Source: Sulfitobacter sp. HGT1 (GTDB taxonomy: Bacteria > Pseudomonadota > Alphaproteobacteria > Rhodobacterales > Rhodobacteraceae). From it: a stretch of 64,000 bases of DNA. A model generated the notes under the pieces. That model worked only from the letters and a program-made list of their open reading frames with translations, was not told the DNA's origin and made no database searches. This document shows, piece after piece, positions 36,153-46,366 of the stretch. A program made the translations under genes and the position numbers. Positions within the stretch are counted from its first letter, which is position 1; each line of letters starts with the position of its first letter. The stretch spans positions 1 through 64,000 of the forward strand of contig NZ_BLWI01000012.1 in the NCBI RefSeq assembly GCF_013282155.1, read 5' to 3'.

Positions 36153-36313
36153 TTGCACATCTCGCCAAGACGCTCTGTGATCTCTCTGACGTCCCTCCTC
36201 CGGATCACCCTCAAAATCCTTCGGCTGATCTGCGCCAAAGCCGATGATCCCTTGCAATCGCCACCGCCCCACGTGATCCTGCCAGCAAGCCTTTCAAAAA
36301 TCAGGACACCCAG

Positions 36314-36715
36314 ATGGACATCAAACCCACAGGCTCCCGCCCCTCCGAGGTTGGATCGCCCGACTATTTCACCGGCACCGTGCGCCTTGATCCCGTCATG
36401 TCAGCCCCCGATCCCGCCCGCATGCGTGCGGCGACCGTCACATTTGAACCCGGCGCGCGCACCGCATGGCACACGCACCCTCTGGGGCAAACGCTTGTGG
36501 TCCTGTCAGGCGCAGGTCTGGCCCAGACCCAGGGCGGCCCGGTCAAACCCCTGCGCCCCGGGGATACTGTCTGGTTCGCACCGGGGGAAAAGCACTGGCA
36601 CGGGGCCGCCCCCGATTGCGCCATGACCCATCTTGCCATCCAAGAAGCGCTGGACGGCAAGGCCGTGGACTGGCTCGAACATGTGACTGACGCACAATAC
36701 GGCAGTCAGACGTAA
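36314..36715 (+). CDS. Cupin-domain protein
   Basis: This 133-residue single-domain cupin has the metal site [22 protein letters not shown] (two His of motif 1) and [17 protein letters not shown] (His of motif 2). It belongs to the group that includes hydroxynitrile lyase-like cupins (R-selective mandelonitrile lyase of bacterial origin) as well as uncharacterised dioxygenases, so the reaction cannot be fixed. The last 10 bases overlap the stop region of the convergent 124-aa gene. Confidence 0.83.
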   Translation: MDIKPTGSRPSEVGSPDYFTGTVRLDPVMSAPDPARMRAATVTFEPGARTAWHTHPLGQTLVVLSGAGLAQTQGGPVKPLRPGDTVWFAPGEKHWHGAAPDCAMTHLAIQEALDGKAVDWLEHVTDAQYGSQT

Positions 36716-37080
36716 CCGCGCCACCACAGAAAAACGACAAAGCCCACGACCACAAACAGCAGGTTAAACGCAACGGCCCCCGCAACCCCCAAAAGGCGGT
36801 CCCTGCGGTCCTCGACCGCGTCAATACTCTCAAGATGCGCCATCACCCTGTCAAAGGCCGTTTCCACCGATTGCGCATCCAACCGCCGCGCCATCTTGGG
36901 ATTTTGCGCGAAGAACTCGGCCCTGGCCAAAGCGTTTCCCTGTTTGCGCACATCACCCGGCAACCTGCGCCCGGCCTTGCGCAGCGCATGATCCAGATCG
37001 CGCCCCTGCACACCCAGCTTTGCCTGCATTTCGCGGCGCACCCTCTGCGCTTTTTTGTGAACGTCTTTCTGATCCAGCAT
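36706..37080 (-). CDS. Small C-tail-anchored membrane protein (124 aa)
   Basis: This 124-residue protein has a charged, helical N-terminal part ([43 protein letters not shown]) and one transmembrane helix near the C-terminus (about 98-118, [23 protein letters not shown]). It therefore is likely anchored with the bulk in the cytoplasm. The domain is not recognised; similar proteins are hypothetical in Rhodobacteraceae. It is divergent from the esterase gene at 37135 by 54 bases. Confidence 0.7.
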   Translation of the reverse strand: MLDQKDVHKKAQRVRREMQAKLGVQGRDLDHALRKAGRRLPGDVRKQGNALARAEFFAQNPKMARRLDAQSVETAFDRVMAHLESIDAVEDRRDRLLGVAGAVAFNLLFVVVGFVVFLWWRGYV

Positions 37081-37134
37081 ATTGCATCCTAAACACTCTG
37101 GTGCATTTGCCGCAATGGGCCTAAATCTGGAACC

Positions 37135-37899
37135 ATGCTTAGTTTCTCAGAATATGGCACCGCAACAGATGCCCCCGCCCTTTTGATTGTCCACGGCTTG
37201 TTCGGCTCCGGCCGCAACTGGGGCGTGATTGCCAAACGCCTGTCCGACACCCGCCGCGTGATCACCGTTGATATGCGCAACCACGGCGACAGCCCGCGCA
37301 GCGACACGCAAACCTACCCCGAAATGGCCGACGACCTGGCGCAGATCATTCGCCAATTCGGCGCGCCCATGGATGTTTGCGGGCATTCGATGGGCGGCAA
37401 GACATCCATGGTGCTGGCCCTTCAACACCCCGAACTGGTCCGCCGCCTGATCGTCGCCGACATCGCCCCCGTCGCCTATGACCACAGCCAGCAAGAGTTC
37501 ATCGACGCCATGCGCAGCGTTGACCTGAAAACAATTACCCGCCGCTCCGAGGCGCAGGAACAACTGGCCGCCGCCGGGGTCGAACCCGCATTGCAAAGCT
37601 TTTTCACGCAGTCATTGGACGTTGCAAACAAGACGTGGAAACTGAACCTCGACGTGCTCGAGGCCGAAATGCCCAATATCGTGGGATGGCCCGAAGACGT
37701 GACAGGCCCCTTTGACGGCCCGACCTTCTTTCTGTCCGGCGGCACGTCGCATTATGTGCAAGCCGCCCACCGCCCCAAGATCAAGGCGCTTTTCCCGAAC
37801 GCCTATTTCGCCAAAATTCCGGGTGCCGGACATTGGCTGCACGCTGAAAACCCCCGCGCCTTCGAAGCATCGGTACGCGCGTTTCTGGACACCGCCTGA
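37135..37899 (+). CDS. Alpha/beta hydrolase (YbfF-like esterase)
   Basis: This 254-residue hydrolase has the oxyanion-hole loop VHGLFGSGRNWG (19-30), the nucleophile elbow GHSMGG with Ser85, and a C-terminal GAGHWLHAENP with the catalytic His. The pattern DMRNHGDS after the first half matches YbfF, an esterase acting on acyl-CoA or short esters. It runs 18 bases before cfa, so it is probably co-transcribed with cfa. The substrate is not visible. Confidence 0.88.
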   Translation: MLSFSEYGTATDAPALLIVHGLFGSGRNWGVIAKRLSDTRRVITVDMRNHGDSPRSDTQTYPEMADDLAQIIRQFGAPMDVCGHSMGGKTSMVLALQHPELVRRLIVADIAPVAYDHSQQEFIDAMRSVDLKTITRRSEAQEQLAAAGVEPALQSFFTQSLDVANKTWKLNLDVLEAEMPNIVGWPEDVTGPFDGPTFFLSGGTSHYVQAAHRPKIKALFPNAYFAKIPGAGHWLHAENPRAFEASVRAFLDTA

Positions 37900-37917
37900 C
37901 AAGAAAGGACCACCCCC

Positions 37918-39150
37918 ATGTGGCGCAGTGCATTTGACCATTTCCTGAAAGGTCTTATGACACGCGACCGCCTGATCGTGCGCTTCGCCGATGGCAGCAC
38001 GGCCCACTATGGCCCCGACACAGGGCAAACCGCGACCCTGCACATCAAAGACGATGCCATATTGCGTGGCCTATGCCTGAACCCCGTGCTTGCCTTGGGC
38101 GAAGGCTACATGGATGAACGCATCGGTTTTCCCGACCTCGGGCTGCTCGACACCTTGAAACTGCTGCAAGGCAACCGCAGCACCACAGGGTTTCCCGCGT
38201 GGCTGCGCGCGCTGAACCTTGCGCGCTATCACATGCGGCGTTTCATTCAACGCAACCGGCCTGACCGCGCCCGCGCAAACGTCGCCCATCACTACGACAT
38301 ATCCGACGCCTTCTATGCGCTGTTTCTGGACGCCGACATGCAATATTCATGCGCGTATTTCCCCGATCCCGACATGACGCTCGAGGCGGCACAAGACGCG
38401 AAAAAGGCGCATATCATCCGCAAACTCTGCCTGCGGCCGGGCGATCATGTGCTCGACATCGGGTGCGGCTGGGGCGGCATGGCACTGACCCTTGCGCGCG
38501 ATCACGGCGTCCGTGTCACAGGCATCACCCTGTCCGAAAACCAGCTGCAAACCGCCCGCACCCGCGCGGCGCAGGCGGGCCTGTCGGATAAAATCTCCTT
38601 CCGCCTCGAAGATTACCGCAAGACATCGGGCAGCTTTGACAGGATCGTCAGCATCGGCATGCTCGAACATGTGGGCGTGCCGAATTACGGCACATATTTC
38701 CAGCGCATCAGCGATCTGCTGGCCCCCGATGGCGTGGCGCTGATCCACAGCATCGGGCGCTCCGCCCCGCCTGCGCGCCATGATCCGTTTCTGAACAAAT
38801 ACATCTTTCCGGGCGGCTATGTCCCGTCGCTCTCCGAACTTGCCGGTGCCATGGAATACGCAGGGCTGTGGCAGACCGACATCGAAATCTGGCGCCTGCA
38901 CTATGCCAAAACCGTGAGACACTGGCTTGAACGCTTCAACGCCGCCCGTGACCAGATCCGTGCAATGCACGATGACCGCTTTATCCGCATGTTCGAATTC
39001 TACTTCACCATTTGCCTCATCGCATTCGAAGACCGGATGCAAGGCGTGTACCAATTCCAGCTCGCGAAAAACCGCAGCAGCGTCCCGCTGACCCGCGACT
39101 ATCTCTACCCGAATTCCCACCCCCAGGGCCCCTCGTTCTCTGGCTCTTAA
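37918..39150 (+). CDS. cfa: Cyclopropane-fatty-acyl-phospholipid synthase family
   Basis: Cfa methylenates unsaturated acyl chains of membrane phospholipids using SAM. The 410-residue protein has an N-terminal lipid-binding domain and the SAM-binding VLDIGCGWGGMALTLARDHG in the middle, HHYDISDAFYALFLDADMQYSCAYF and the ERIVSIGMLEHVG-like RIVSIGMLEHVGVPNYGTYF, plus the C-terminal RFNAARDQI...YFTICLIAFED. An AGGACCACCCCC precedes the start. It follows the esterase gene and ends in repeat R6. Some alphaproteobacterial members act as other lipid methyltransferases, so the exact product needs testing. Confidence 0.9.
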   Translation: MWRSAFDHFLKGLMTRDRLIVRFADGSTAHYGPDTGQTATLHIKDDAILRGLCLNPVLALGEGYMDERIGFPDLGLLDTLKLLQGNRSTTGFPAWLRALNLARYHMRRFIQRNRPDRARANVAHHYDISDAFYALFLDADMQYSCAYFPDPDMTLEAAQDAKKAHIIRKLCLRPGDHVLDIGCGWGGMALTLARDHGVRVTGITLSENQLQTARTRAAQAGLSDKISFRLEDYRKTSGSFDRIVSIGMLEHVGVPNYGTYFQRISDLLAPDGVALIHSIGRSAPPARHDPFLNKYIFPGGYVPSLSELAGAMEYAGLWQTDIEIWRLHYAKTVRHWLERFNAARDQIRAMHDDRFIRMFEFYFTICLIAFEDRMQGVYQFQLAKNRSSVPLTRDYLYPNSHPQGPSFSGS

Positions 39151-39179
39151 ATATCCCGGGGTTTGGGGCAGCGCCCCAA
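39146..39179 (+). repeat. Intergenic repeat, copy R6, overlapping the cfa stop
   Basis: CTTAAATATCCCGGGG precedes the hairpin TTGGGG / CCCCAA (39163-39179). The repeat begins on the cfa stop codon. Confidence 0.6.
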
Positions 39180-39260
39180 TCCGCCATCCCCGAAATCAAA
39201 ACCCGACCAGATAGCGACCATCCCCCCTTGCACCTCTCCCCCCAAAGCCTATAACGCGGA

Positions 39261-39283
39261 GAATTTGCAAATATCCGGGGGCC
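39261..39283 (+). repeat. Intergenic repeat, copy R7 (partial), before carB
   Basis: TTTGCAAATATCCGGGGGCC matches the core and G-run of the other copies but has no full hairpin. It ends 7 bases before the carB start, so it overlaps the ribosome-binding region (no usual SD seen). Confidence 0.5.
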
Positions 39284-39289
39284 TGAACC

Positions 39290-42200
39290 ATGCCAAAAAG
39301 AACCGACATCAAATCAATTATGATCATTGGTGCGGGGCCCATCGTCATCGGTCAGGCCTGCGAATTCGATTATTCCGGCGCACAGGCCTGCAAAGCCCTG
39401 AAAGAGGAAGGCTACCGCGTCATCCTCGTCAACTCCAACCCGGCCACGATCATGACCGACCCGGGGCTGGCCGATGCCACCTATATCGAACCGATCACCC
39501 CGGAAATCGTCGCCAAGATTATCGAAAAAGAACGCCCCGACGCGCTGCTGCCCACCATGGGCGGCCAGACCGGATTGAACACGTCCCTCGCGCTCGAAGA
39601 AATGGGTGTCTTGGAAAAATACGGCGTCGAGATGATCGGTGCCAAGCGCGAAGCCATTGAAATGGCAGAAGATCGCCAGCTTTTCCGCGAAGCGATGGAT
39701 CGCCTCGGGATTGAAAACCCCAAAGCCACAATCGTCACCGCCCCCAAGAATGCTGCCGGCAAAAAAGACCTCGCCGCAGGCGTGGCCATCGCGCTTGAAG
39801 CGCTTGATTATGTCGGCCTGCCCGCGATCATCCGCCCTGCCTTTACCATGGGCGGCACCGGTGGCGGTGTGGCTTATAACCGCGACGATTACGAATTCTT
39901 CTGCCGCTCTGGTATGGACGCATCCCCGATGGGTCAGATCCTGATCGACGAATCCCTGCTGGGCTGGAAAGAATTCGAGATGGAGGTCGTGCGCGACACC
40001 GCCGACAACGCCATCATCGTCTGTTCCATCGAAAACATCGATCCGATGGGAGTACACACGGGCGATTCGATCACCGTCGCACCGGCGCTGACGCTCACGG
40101 ACAAAGAATACCAGATCATGCGCAACCACTCGATCGCGGTTTTGCGCGAAATCGGCGTGGAGACCGGCGGGTCGAACGTGCAATGGGCCGTGAACCCTGC
40201 CGACGGCCGGATGGTCGTGATCGAAATGAACCCCCGCGTGTCGCGCTCCTCGGCGCTGGCCTCCAAGGCGACCGGCTTCCCGATTGCCAAGATCGCCGCG
40301 AAACTGGCCGTTGGCTTCACGCTGGACGAGCTCGACAATGACATCACCGGTGTGACCCCTGCGTCCTTCGAGCCGACAATCGACTATGTCGTCACCAAGA
40401 TCCCGAAATTCGCCTTCGAGAAATTCCCCGGCTCCGAACCCTACCTGACCACCGCGATGAAATCCGTGGGCGAGGCGATGGCGATTGGCCGCACGATCCA
40501 CGAATCCCTGCAAAAGGCGCTGGCGTCGATGGAATCCGGCCTGACCGGCTTTGACGAAATCGACATCCCCGGTGCCCCCGAACAGGCAGCCCTGGTCAAG
40601 GCGATCAGCAAGCAAACCCCTGACCGCATGCGCACCATCGCCCAGGCCATGCGCCATGGCATGTCCGACGCGGACATCCACAGCGTGACCATGTTCGACC
40701 CGTGGTTCCTTGCCCGCATCCGCGAGATCGTCGAAGCCGAAGAAGTCGTGCGCAAGGACGGTCTGCCGCTGACCGAAGCCGGCATGCGCCAGCTCAAGAT
40801 GATGGGCTTTGCCGATGCCCGCCTTGGCATCCTGACCGGCCGCGACGAAGACAATGTGCGCCGCGCCCGTCTGAACCTTGGCGTCAAGGCCGTGTTCAAA
40901 CGCATCGACACCTGCGCCGCAGAGTTCGAAGCGCAAACCCCCTATATGTATTCGACCTACGAATCTCCTGCATTTGGCGAAGTCGAATGCGAGGCGCGCC
41001 CGTCCGACCGCAAGAAGGTCGTTATTCTGGGCGGTGGCCCGAACCGCATCGGCCAGGGCATCGAATTCGACTATTGCTGTTGTCACGCCTGCTATGCGCT
41101 GACCGACGCGGGTTACGAGACTATCATGGTCAACTGTAACCCCGAAACCGTGTCCACCGACTATGACACCTCGGACCGTTTGTATTTCGAGCCGCTGACC
41201 TTTGAACACGTTATGGAAATCATGCGCGTCGAGCAGGAAAACGGCACGCTTCACGGTGTGATCGTCCAGTTCGGCGGCCAGACCCCGCTGAAAATCGCGC
41301 AAGCCCTGCAAGACGCGGGCATCCCGATTCTGGGCACCACGCCCGACATGATCGACCTTGCCGAAGACCGCGAACGTTTCGCCGATCTGGTCAAGAAGCT
41401 GGGCCTGAAACAGCCCCATAACGGCATCGCCCATTCCGACGCCGAGGCGCTGGAAATTGCCGCCGACATCGGCTTCCCGCTGGTGATCCGCCCGTCTTAC
41501 GTTCTGGGTGGCCGCGCGATGGAAATCGTGCGCGATCAAGCCAGCCTTGAACGCTATATCCGCGAAGCGGTTGTCGTATCGGGCAAGAGCCCCGTGTTGC
41601 TGGATAACTACCTCTCCGGCGCGGTCGAGCTTGACGTCGATGCGCTGTGTGACGGCAAGAATGTCCATGTCGCGGGCATCATGCAGCACATCGAAGAGGC
41701 CGGCGTCCACTCGGGCGACAGCGCCTGTTCGCTGCCGCCCTATTCGCTGTCGCGCGAGATCATTGCCGAAGTCGAAAAACAGACCAAGGCGCTGGCCCTT
41801 GCGCTGAATGTCGTCGGCCTGATGAACATCCAGTTCGCGATCAAAGATGGCGAAATCTATCTGATCGAAGTCAACCCGCGTGCCTCGCGCACCGTGCCTT
41901 TCGTGGCGAAAGCAACCGATTCAGCTATCGCCTCCATCGCGGCGCGGATAATGGCGGGCGAACCGCTGTCGAACTTCCCGCTGCGTGCGCCCTACGATGC
42001 CGATGCCGCCTATGACGACGTGCTGCCGCTGGGTGATCCGATGACGCTGGCCGATCCGAACATGCCGTGGTTCTCGGTCAAGGAAGCCGTGCTGCCCTTC
42101 GCCCGCTTCCCCGGTGTCGATACGCTGCTGGGGCCGGAAATGCGATCAACCGGCGAAGTCATGGGCTGGGACCGCGACTTCCCGCGTGCCTTCCTCAAGG

Positions 42201-42622
42201 CGCAGATGGGTGCCGGCAACCCGCTGCCCCGCAACGGCTGCGCCTTCCTGTCGATCAAGGACATGGACAAAACCGACGACATGCTGACCGCCGCACGTAT
42301 CCTGCTCGAGCAGGACTTCACCATCGTGGCCACCCGTGGCACGGCGGAATGGTTGACCTCGCACGACATCGCCTGCCAGATCGTCAACAAGGTCTACGAA
42401 GGCCGCCCCGACATCACCGACATGATGAAGGACGAAGCGATCCATCTGGTGATGAACACCACCGAAGGCGCGCAAGCAGTCGAAGACAGCAAATCCATCC
42501 GCTCCATCGCGCTGTATGACAAGATCCCGTATTTCACGACCGCTGCGGGGTCCTATGCCGCCGCATTGGCGATCAAGGCACAAGCCGAAGACGAGATTGG
42601 CGTGAAGTCGTTGCAGGGGTAA
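39290..42622 (+). CDS. carB: Carbamoyl-phosphate synthase large subunit
   Basis: CarB makes carbamoyl phosphate from bicarbonate, ATP and ammonia delivered by CarA. The 1110 residues contain two homologous ATP-grasp halves: [24 protein letters not shown] opens the first, [24 protein letters not shown] the second (near residue 585). [20 protein letters not shown] and [16 protein letters not shown] are the two ATP-grasp signatures, and a C-terminal MGS-like regulatory domain covers about 950-1090. carA is not in this window. Repeat R7 lies directly before the start, so the ribosome-binding site is unusual. Confidence 0.97.
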   Translation: MPKRTDIKSIMIIGAGPIVIGQACEFDYSGAQACKALKEEGYRVILVNSNPATIMTDPGLADATYIEPITPEIVAKIIEKERPDALLPTMGGQTGLNTSLALEEMGVLEKYGVEMIGAKREAIEMAEDRQLFREAMDRLGIENPKATIVTAPKNAAGKKDLAAGVAIALEALDYVGLPAIIRPAFTMGGTGGGVAYNRDDYEFFCRSGMDASPMGQILIDESLLGWKEFEMEVVRDTADNAIIVCSIENIDPMGVHTGDSITVAPALTLTDKEYQIMRNHSIAVLREIGVETGGSNVQWAVNPADGRMVVIEMNPRVSRSSALASKATGFPIAKIAAKLAVGFTLDELDNDITGVTPASFEPTIDYVVTKIPKFAFEKFPGSEPYLTTAMKSVGEAMAIGRTIHESLQKALASMESGLTGFDEIDIPGAPEQAALVKAISKQTPDRMRTIAQAMRHGMSDADIHSVTMFDPWFLARIREIVEAEEVVRKDGLPLTEAGMRQLKMMGFADARLGILTGRDEDNVRRARLNLGVKAVFKRIDTCAAEFEAQTPYMYSTYESPAFGEVECEARPSDRKKVVILGGGPNRIGQGIEFDYCCCHACYALTDAGYETIMVNCNPETVSTDYDTSDRLYFEPLTFEHVMEIMRVEQENGTLHGVIVQFGGQTPLKIAQALQDAGIPILGTTPDMIDLAEDRERFADLVKKLGLKQPHNGIAHSDAEALEIAADIGFPLVIRPSYVLGGRAMEIVRDQASLERYIREAVVVSGKSPVLLDNYLSGAVELDVDALCDGKNVHVAGIMQHIEEAGVHSGDSACSLPPYSLSREIIAEVEKQTKALALALNVVGLMNIQFAIKDGEIYLIEVNPRASRTVPFVAKATDSAIASIAARIMAGEPLSNFPLRAPYDADAAYDDVLPLGDPMTLADPNMPWFSVKEAVLPFARFPGVDTLLGPEMRSTGEVMGWDRDFPRAFLKAQMGAGNPLPRNGCAFLSIKDMDKTDDMLTAARILLEQDFTIVATRGTAEWLTSHDIACQIVNKVYEGRPDITDMMKDEAIHLVMNTTEGAQAVEDSKSIRSIALYDKIPYFTTAAGSYAAALAIKAQAEDEIGVKSLQG

Positions 42623-42632
42623 TCCGAGGGGC

Positions 42633-42656
42633 ATCGCCTTCCTGCGGGAAGGCGAT
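42633..42656. terminator. Perfect hairpin between carB and the methyltransferase gene
   Basis: A 10-bp stem ATCGCCTTCC / GGAAGGCGAT encloses TGCG. It lies in the convergent gap between the stops at 42622 and 42699. No T-run follows, so termination strength is uncertain. Confidence 0.6.
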
Positions 42657-42698
42657 ACTCCGGTGTCTGAGGCGTGATCTCGGGCTAGGCTATTGCCC

Positions 42699-43412
42699 TC
42701 AGCCGCCCTGCCGCCTTCTCAACTCCGCCACCCGTTCGATCTCCTCGGGGCGCTGTGCTTCGCGTTTCACGAAGATCACCGTGCGGCGCGTCAGGAACAC
42801 GGCGTCGATCCAGGATACCAGCTCGGATTCCTCCACACTCAAGGCGGGCCATTCGGTTTGGCAACCGGCCAAGGCCGCCTGAAGCCGCGAGATGAAGGTC
42901 CAGCAGGATTCAGGATGATCGGCGTAGACGTCGTATTTGATCGGCATCGGGAAGGACGTGAAGATATCCTCGATCACATAAAGGCCACCGGGAGGCAGCA
43001 GCGGGAACATGGTTTTGAACGCGGTGATCTGATGCGACCATTTGTGGCTGGCGTCATCCAGCACGATTGACGGCTGGTAGGTCTCTGACAGCTCGGTCAG
43101 GAATGCAGGGTCAGACGCGTCGCCAATGCGGATTTTGAACTCATCGCCTGAAAACTTCTCAACCCGCTTGTCATTGTCCACGCCGACGATCCGCGCTTTG
43201 GTGAAAAACTTCCGCCACGACCGCAATGATGCGGCGTTGATGCGGGGCAGACCCACGCCCAGCTCCATAAAACAGAACTCCTCGTCCTTGAACGGTTTGA
43301 ACAGGAATTCGTAGAGCCGCATATAGTCATGCGTCCGCGAGGATTTGTCGGTGCCCATGTCATGGGCCAGTTTATCAAGTTCGCCGCGTGGCAGCAGGGA
43401 TGGCAGGGTCAT
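42699..43412 (-). CDS. Class I SAM-dependent methyltransferase-like protein (MycE/TcmO-like region)
   Basis: This 237-residue protein starts with MTLPSLLPRGELDKLAHDMGTDKSSRTHDYMRLYEFLF, a pattern seen in macrolide and tetracenomycin-type sugar O-methyltransferases, which require a metal ion. The Rossmann part is FMELGVGLPRINAASLRSWRKFF, RIVGVDNDKRV and SIVLDDASHKWSHQITAFKTMFPLLPPGGLYVIED, with DDASH as likely metal and acceptor region. The acceptor is unknown; surface-sugar decoration is plausible. The start is at MTLPS because an extra 15 codons upstream do not fit the family. Confidence 0.8.
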   Translation of the reverse strand: MTLPSLLPRGELDKLAHDMGTDKSSRTHDYMRLYEFLFKPFKDEEFCFMELGVGLPRINAASLRSWRKFFTKARIVGVDNDKRVEKFSGDEFKIRIGDASDPAFLTELSETYQPSIVLDDASHKWSHQITAFKTMFPLLPPGGLYVIEDIFTSFPMPIKYDVYADHPESCWTFISRLQAALAGCQTEWPALSVEESELVSWIDAVFLTRRTVIFVKREAQRPEEIERVAELRRRQGG

Positions 43413-43581
43413 AACGTCTCCGGTCTGGGTGCCCGGGCGGGGCAGAATCTGACACACAGTGCTATAAACATCCCCGTCATTACAACCGATTATCGCTGCG
43501 CCTCCGCCGATAGCACCTGCTATAACTTGACCTTATCGCGCTTCTTTGACTTTATCGTCTGACTGAAAGAAAGGGTTTCAA

Positions 43582-44706
43582 ATGTTCACACCCGCCATTA
43601 CCGGTAGCGGCATTTTTACGCCGGATCAGGTCATCACCAACGCCGAACTGGTCGTCGCCTTTAACGCTTATGCCGATCTTTATAACGCCGAACATGCCGA
43701 CGAGATCGCAGCAGGCACAGTGGCCGCCAAGGAACATTCCTCGGAAGAGTTCATCGTCAAGGCGTCGGGGATCGAGCAGCGCTATGTGATCGACAAGACC
43801 GGCCCCCTGAACCCGCACATCATGCATCCGCTGTTGCGTCAGCGGTCGGATGATGAACCCAGCCTGATGGCCGAAATGGCGCTGGACGCCGCGCAAAAGG
43901 CGCTGGCAGATGCGGGCAAGACGGCGGCCGATGTGGATGCGGTGATTTGTGCGGCATCAAACATTGAACGCGCCTATCCCGCCGTGGCGATCGAGATACA
44001 GGATCTGTTGGGAATCAACGGCTTTGCCTTTGACATGAATGTTGCCTGTTCGTCGGCCACCTTTGGTATTCAGGCGGCGGCAGATATGGTGCGGTCCGGT
44101 TCGATCCGGTCGGCGCTGGTCGTCAACCCCGAGATATGTTCGGCCCATATCGAATGGCGCGACCGCGATTGCCATTTCATCTTTGGCGACGTGGCAACGG
44201 CCGTGTTGATTGAGCGGGCCGAGAATGCAACCGGCCCCTATTTCGAAATCAAATCCACCCGCTGCGCCACGCAGTTTTCAAACAACATTCGCAACAACAA
44301 CGGTTTCCTGCGCCGCTCGCGCCCGGATGGCGTCGCCGATCGTCGCGACATGCAATTCATGCAGAATGGCCGCAAGGTCTTTAAGGAAGTCTTGCCGCTG
44401 GTCGCCGACCATATCGCCGGCCATATGGCTGATGCGGGCGTCGAAGCCGCTGATCTGAAACGGCTTTGGCTGCATCAGGCCAACAAGTCGATGAATGATT
44501 TCATCGGCCGCAAGGTGTTGGGGCGCGTGCCGGAACCGGGCGAACAGCCCAATATTCTGCAAGACTATGCGAACACCTCGTCGGCGGGGTCGATCATCAC
44601 GTTTTCCAAGTATTCCAAAGACTTGAAAGACGGTGATATCGGGCTGATCTGTTCCTTTGGGGCGGGGTATTCTGTGGGGTCTGTTCTGGTTCAGCGCCAC
44701 GACTAA
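43582..44706 (+). CDS. Beta-ketoacyl-ACP synthase III family protein
   Basis: This 374-residue thiolase-fold protein carries the KAS III triad: Cys156 in MNVACSSATFGIQ, His298 in LWLHQANKSMNDF and Asn331 in YANTSSAGSII. It is longer than housekeeping FabH (about 320 residues), with insertions around residues 60-110 and NNIRNNNGFLRRSRPDG. So it may be a specialised KAS III that condenses or transfers a non-standard acyl group. It is a single gene, preceded by GAAAGGG, and the next gene encodes thymidine kinase in the same direction at 122 bases. Confidence 0.88.
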   Translation: MFTPAITGSGIFTPDQVITNAELVVAFNAYADLYNAEHADEIAAGTVAAKEHSSEEFIVKASGIEQRYVIDKTGPLNPHIMHPLLRQRSDDEPSLMAEMALDAAQKALADAGKTAADVDAVICAASNIERAYPAVAIEIQDLLGINGFAFDMNVACSSATFGIQAAADMVRSGSIRSALVVNPEICSAHIEWRDRDCHFIFGDVATAVLIERAENATGPYFEIKSTRCATQFSNNIRNNNGFLRRSRPDGVADRRDMQFMQNGRKVFKEVLPLVADHIAGHMADAGVEAADLKRLWLHQANKSMNDFIGRKVLGRVPEPGEQPNILQDYANTSSAGSIITFSKYSKDLKDGDIGLICSFGAGYSVGSVLVQRHD

Positions 44707-44828
44707 GCGGCGCGGTCGCGGGTGCATTATTGGCGGGAGCGGTGCCCAAAACCTCGCCCCTGCCCTCGCCTGCCCGCAATCAGCATCCTGATCTTGAACG
44801 CCTGCCCCGACTGCTTGTAAAGAGACCC

Positions 44829-45407
44829 ATGGCAAAGCTTTATTTTCATTATTCGACCATGAACGCGGGCAAATCCACGGTGCTGCTGCAGGCGGCCCAT
44901 AACTATGTGGAACGCGGCATGGTGCCTTATCTGATGACCGCGCAATTCGACAATCGCGCGGGCAACGGGCGCATCGCGTCGCGCATCGGCATCGGCCAGG
45001 AGGCCGACACCTTCGGTACCGGCGAAGACCTGTTCGAAAAGATAAAAAACCGTCTGGTTGCAGGCCCCTGCGCCTGTATCTTCATCGACGAGGCGCAGTT
45101 TCTAAGCAGCGATCAGGTCTGGCAACTGGCCCGCGCGGTGGATGATCTGGGCGTGCCGATAATGTGCTACGGATTGCGTGTTGATTTCCAGGGAATGTTG
45201 TTTCCGGGGTCGGCGACCCTGCTGGCGCTGGCAGATGAAATGCGCGAAGTCCGCACCATCTGCCATTGCGGCAAGAAGGCCACGATGGTGGTCCGTCGCG
45301 ATGCCGGGGGCCAGGCCATCAAAGAAGGCGCGCAGGTCCAGATCGGCGGGAACGAGACCTATGTCTCGCTCTGCCGCCGTCACTGGCGCGAGGCTGTGGG
45401 CCGCTAA
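44829..45407 (+). CDS. tdk: Thymidine kinase
   Basis: Tdk phosphorylates thymidine with ATP. The 192-residue type II enzyme has the P-loop STMNAGKST, a zinc-lasso pair of Cys (TICHCGKKATM and the SLCRRHW at the C-terminus), and the FIDEAQFLS motif with catalytic Glu. Start at 44829 is MAKLYFHYS; the longer open frame upstream runs through the intergenic region. Together with deoA (phosphorolysis) and cdd, the window thus holds both breakdown and recovery of thymidine. Confidence 0.94.
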   Translation: MAKLYFHYSTMNAGKSTVLLQAAHNYVERGMVPYLMTAQFDNRAGNGRIASRIGIGQEADTFGTGEDLFEKIKNRLVAGPCACIFIDEAQFLSSDQVWQLARAVDDLGVPIMCYGLRVDFQGMLFPGSATLLALADEMREVRTICHCGKKATMVVRRDAGGQAIKEGAQVQIGGNETYVSLCRRHWREAVGR

Positions 45408-45415
45408 ACCAGCCG

Positions 45416-46366
45416 TTACACTGCGTTCGGAGGCGTTTTACCTGCGACACCGGCTTTCAAATTCTCAACCGCCATCATCCACATATCCACACGAACCTCG
45501 TGGGACGACGTACCTAAATGCGGCAATAGCACCACGTTATCCAGAGCCCGCAGCGCTTCTGGCACCTTGGGTTCGAATTCGTACACATCCAGCCCCGCAC
45601 CGCCAATTGAACCGGATTGCAACGCGTCGATCAGCGCGCTTTCCTGCACCACGTTGCCGCGGGCGATATTGATCAGTAATCCATGCGGCTGCATCGCGGC
45701 CAGCACATCGGCATTGATCAGATGATGCGTTTCATCCCCGCCCGGAACCGCGATCACAACAACATCAACTGCGGCGACCAAGGCCTTCAGATCGCTGAAA
45801 TGTTCCGCCTCATAGGGCAGATCCTTGGCGCTACGGTTAAAGTATTTCACCGGCATCGAGAACCCGTAGTGGCAGCGCTGCGCCACGGCTTGGCCGATCC
45901 GGCCCATGCCAACGATGCCGACTGTCTTGCCCGTCAGATGCATGCCCAACAGCTGCGACGGGTGCCAACCCGTCCATGCGCCCGACCGGACCAGCCGTTC
46001 GCCTTCGCCCGCGCGGCGTGCGGTCATCAGCATCAGCGTCATGCCAATGTCGGCGGTGGCGTCTGTCACAGCGCCCGGCGTGTTCGACACCTCAACGCCA
46101 CTGGCGCGCGCTGCGGCCGCATCAATATGGTTATAGCCGACCCCGAAATTGGCAAGGATCTTGCAGCGCGGGTTTTCCACCTGCGCGAAGACATCTGCGG
46201 AAAACGCATCGCCCAAGGTCGGCAGCACCCCGTCATAATCGCGCAACGCGGCCATCATCTCATCCGCCGTCAGCGGCGTATCAATATCCCGGTAGGTCAC
46301 GTCGAAACCGTCAAGTGCGGCGTGGACTTCCGCCGGTGCGGGGCGGGAAATCAGAAGTTTGGTCAA
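45416..46366 (-). CDS. D-2-hydroxyacid (glyoxylate/hydroxypyruvate-type) dehydrogenase
   Basis: This 316-residue NAD(P)-dependent dehydrogenase has the NAD loop [60 protein letters not shown] (substrate region), the catalytic Arg in [17 protein letters not shown], the Glu in [14 protein letters not shown] and His in [15 protein letters not shown]. This is the GhrB/D-glycerate dehydrogenase group. The start is TTG at 46366, overlapping the CsaA-like stop as TTGA, with GGAGGA about 8-12 bases upstream. It ends the proC operon run. Confidence 0.92.
   Translation of the reverse strand: MTKLLISRPAPAEVHAALDGFDVTYRDIDTPLTADEMMAALRDYDGVLPTLGDAFSADVFAQVENPRCKILANFGVGYNHIDAAAARASGVEVSNTPGAVTDATADIGMTLMLMTARRAGEGERLVRSGAWTGWHPSQLLGMHLTGKTVGIVGMGRIGQAVAQRCHYGFSMPVKYFNRSAKDLPYEAEHFSDLKALVAAVDVVVIAVPGGDETHHLINADVLAAMQPHGLLINIARGNVVQESALIDALQSGSIGGAGLDVYEFEPKVPEALRALDNVVLLPHLGTSSHEVRVDMWMMAVENLKAGVAGKTPPNAV

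Noticed and set aside
34780..36168. 462-residue minus-strand frame opposite glyA
   Set aside because: Antisense to glyA, with Gly/Asp/Phe-rich shadow composition; runs through the glyA terminator.
39314..41710. 798-residue frame on the minus strand opposite carB
   Set aside because: Exactly antisense to the strongly conserved CarB frame; composition (His/Arg/Gly/Asp-rich) is that of a GC-rich shadow.
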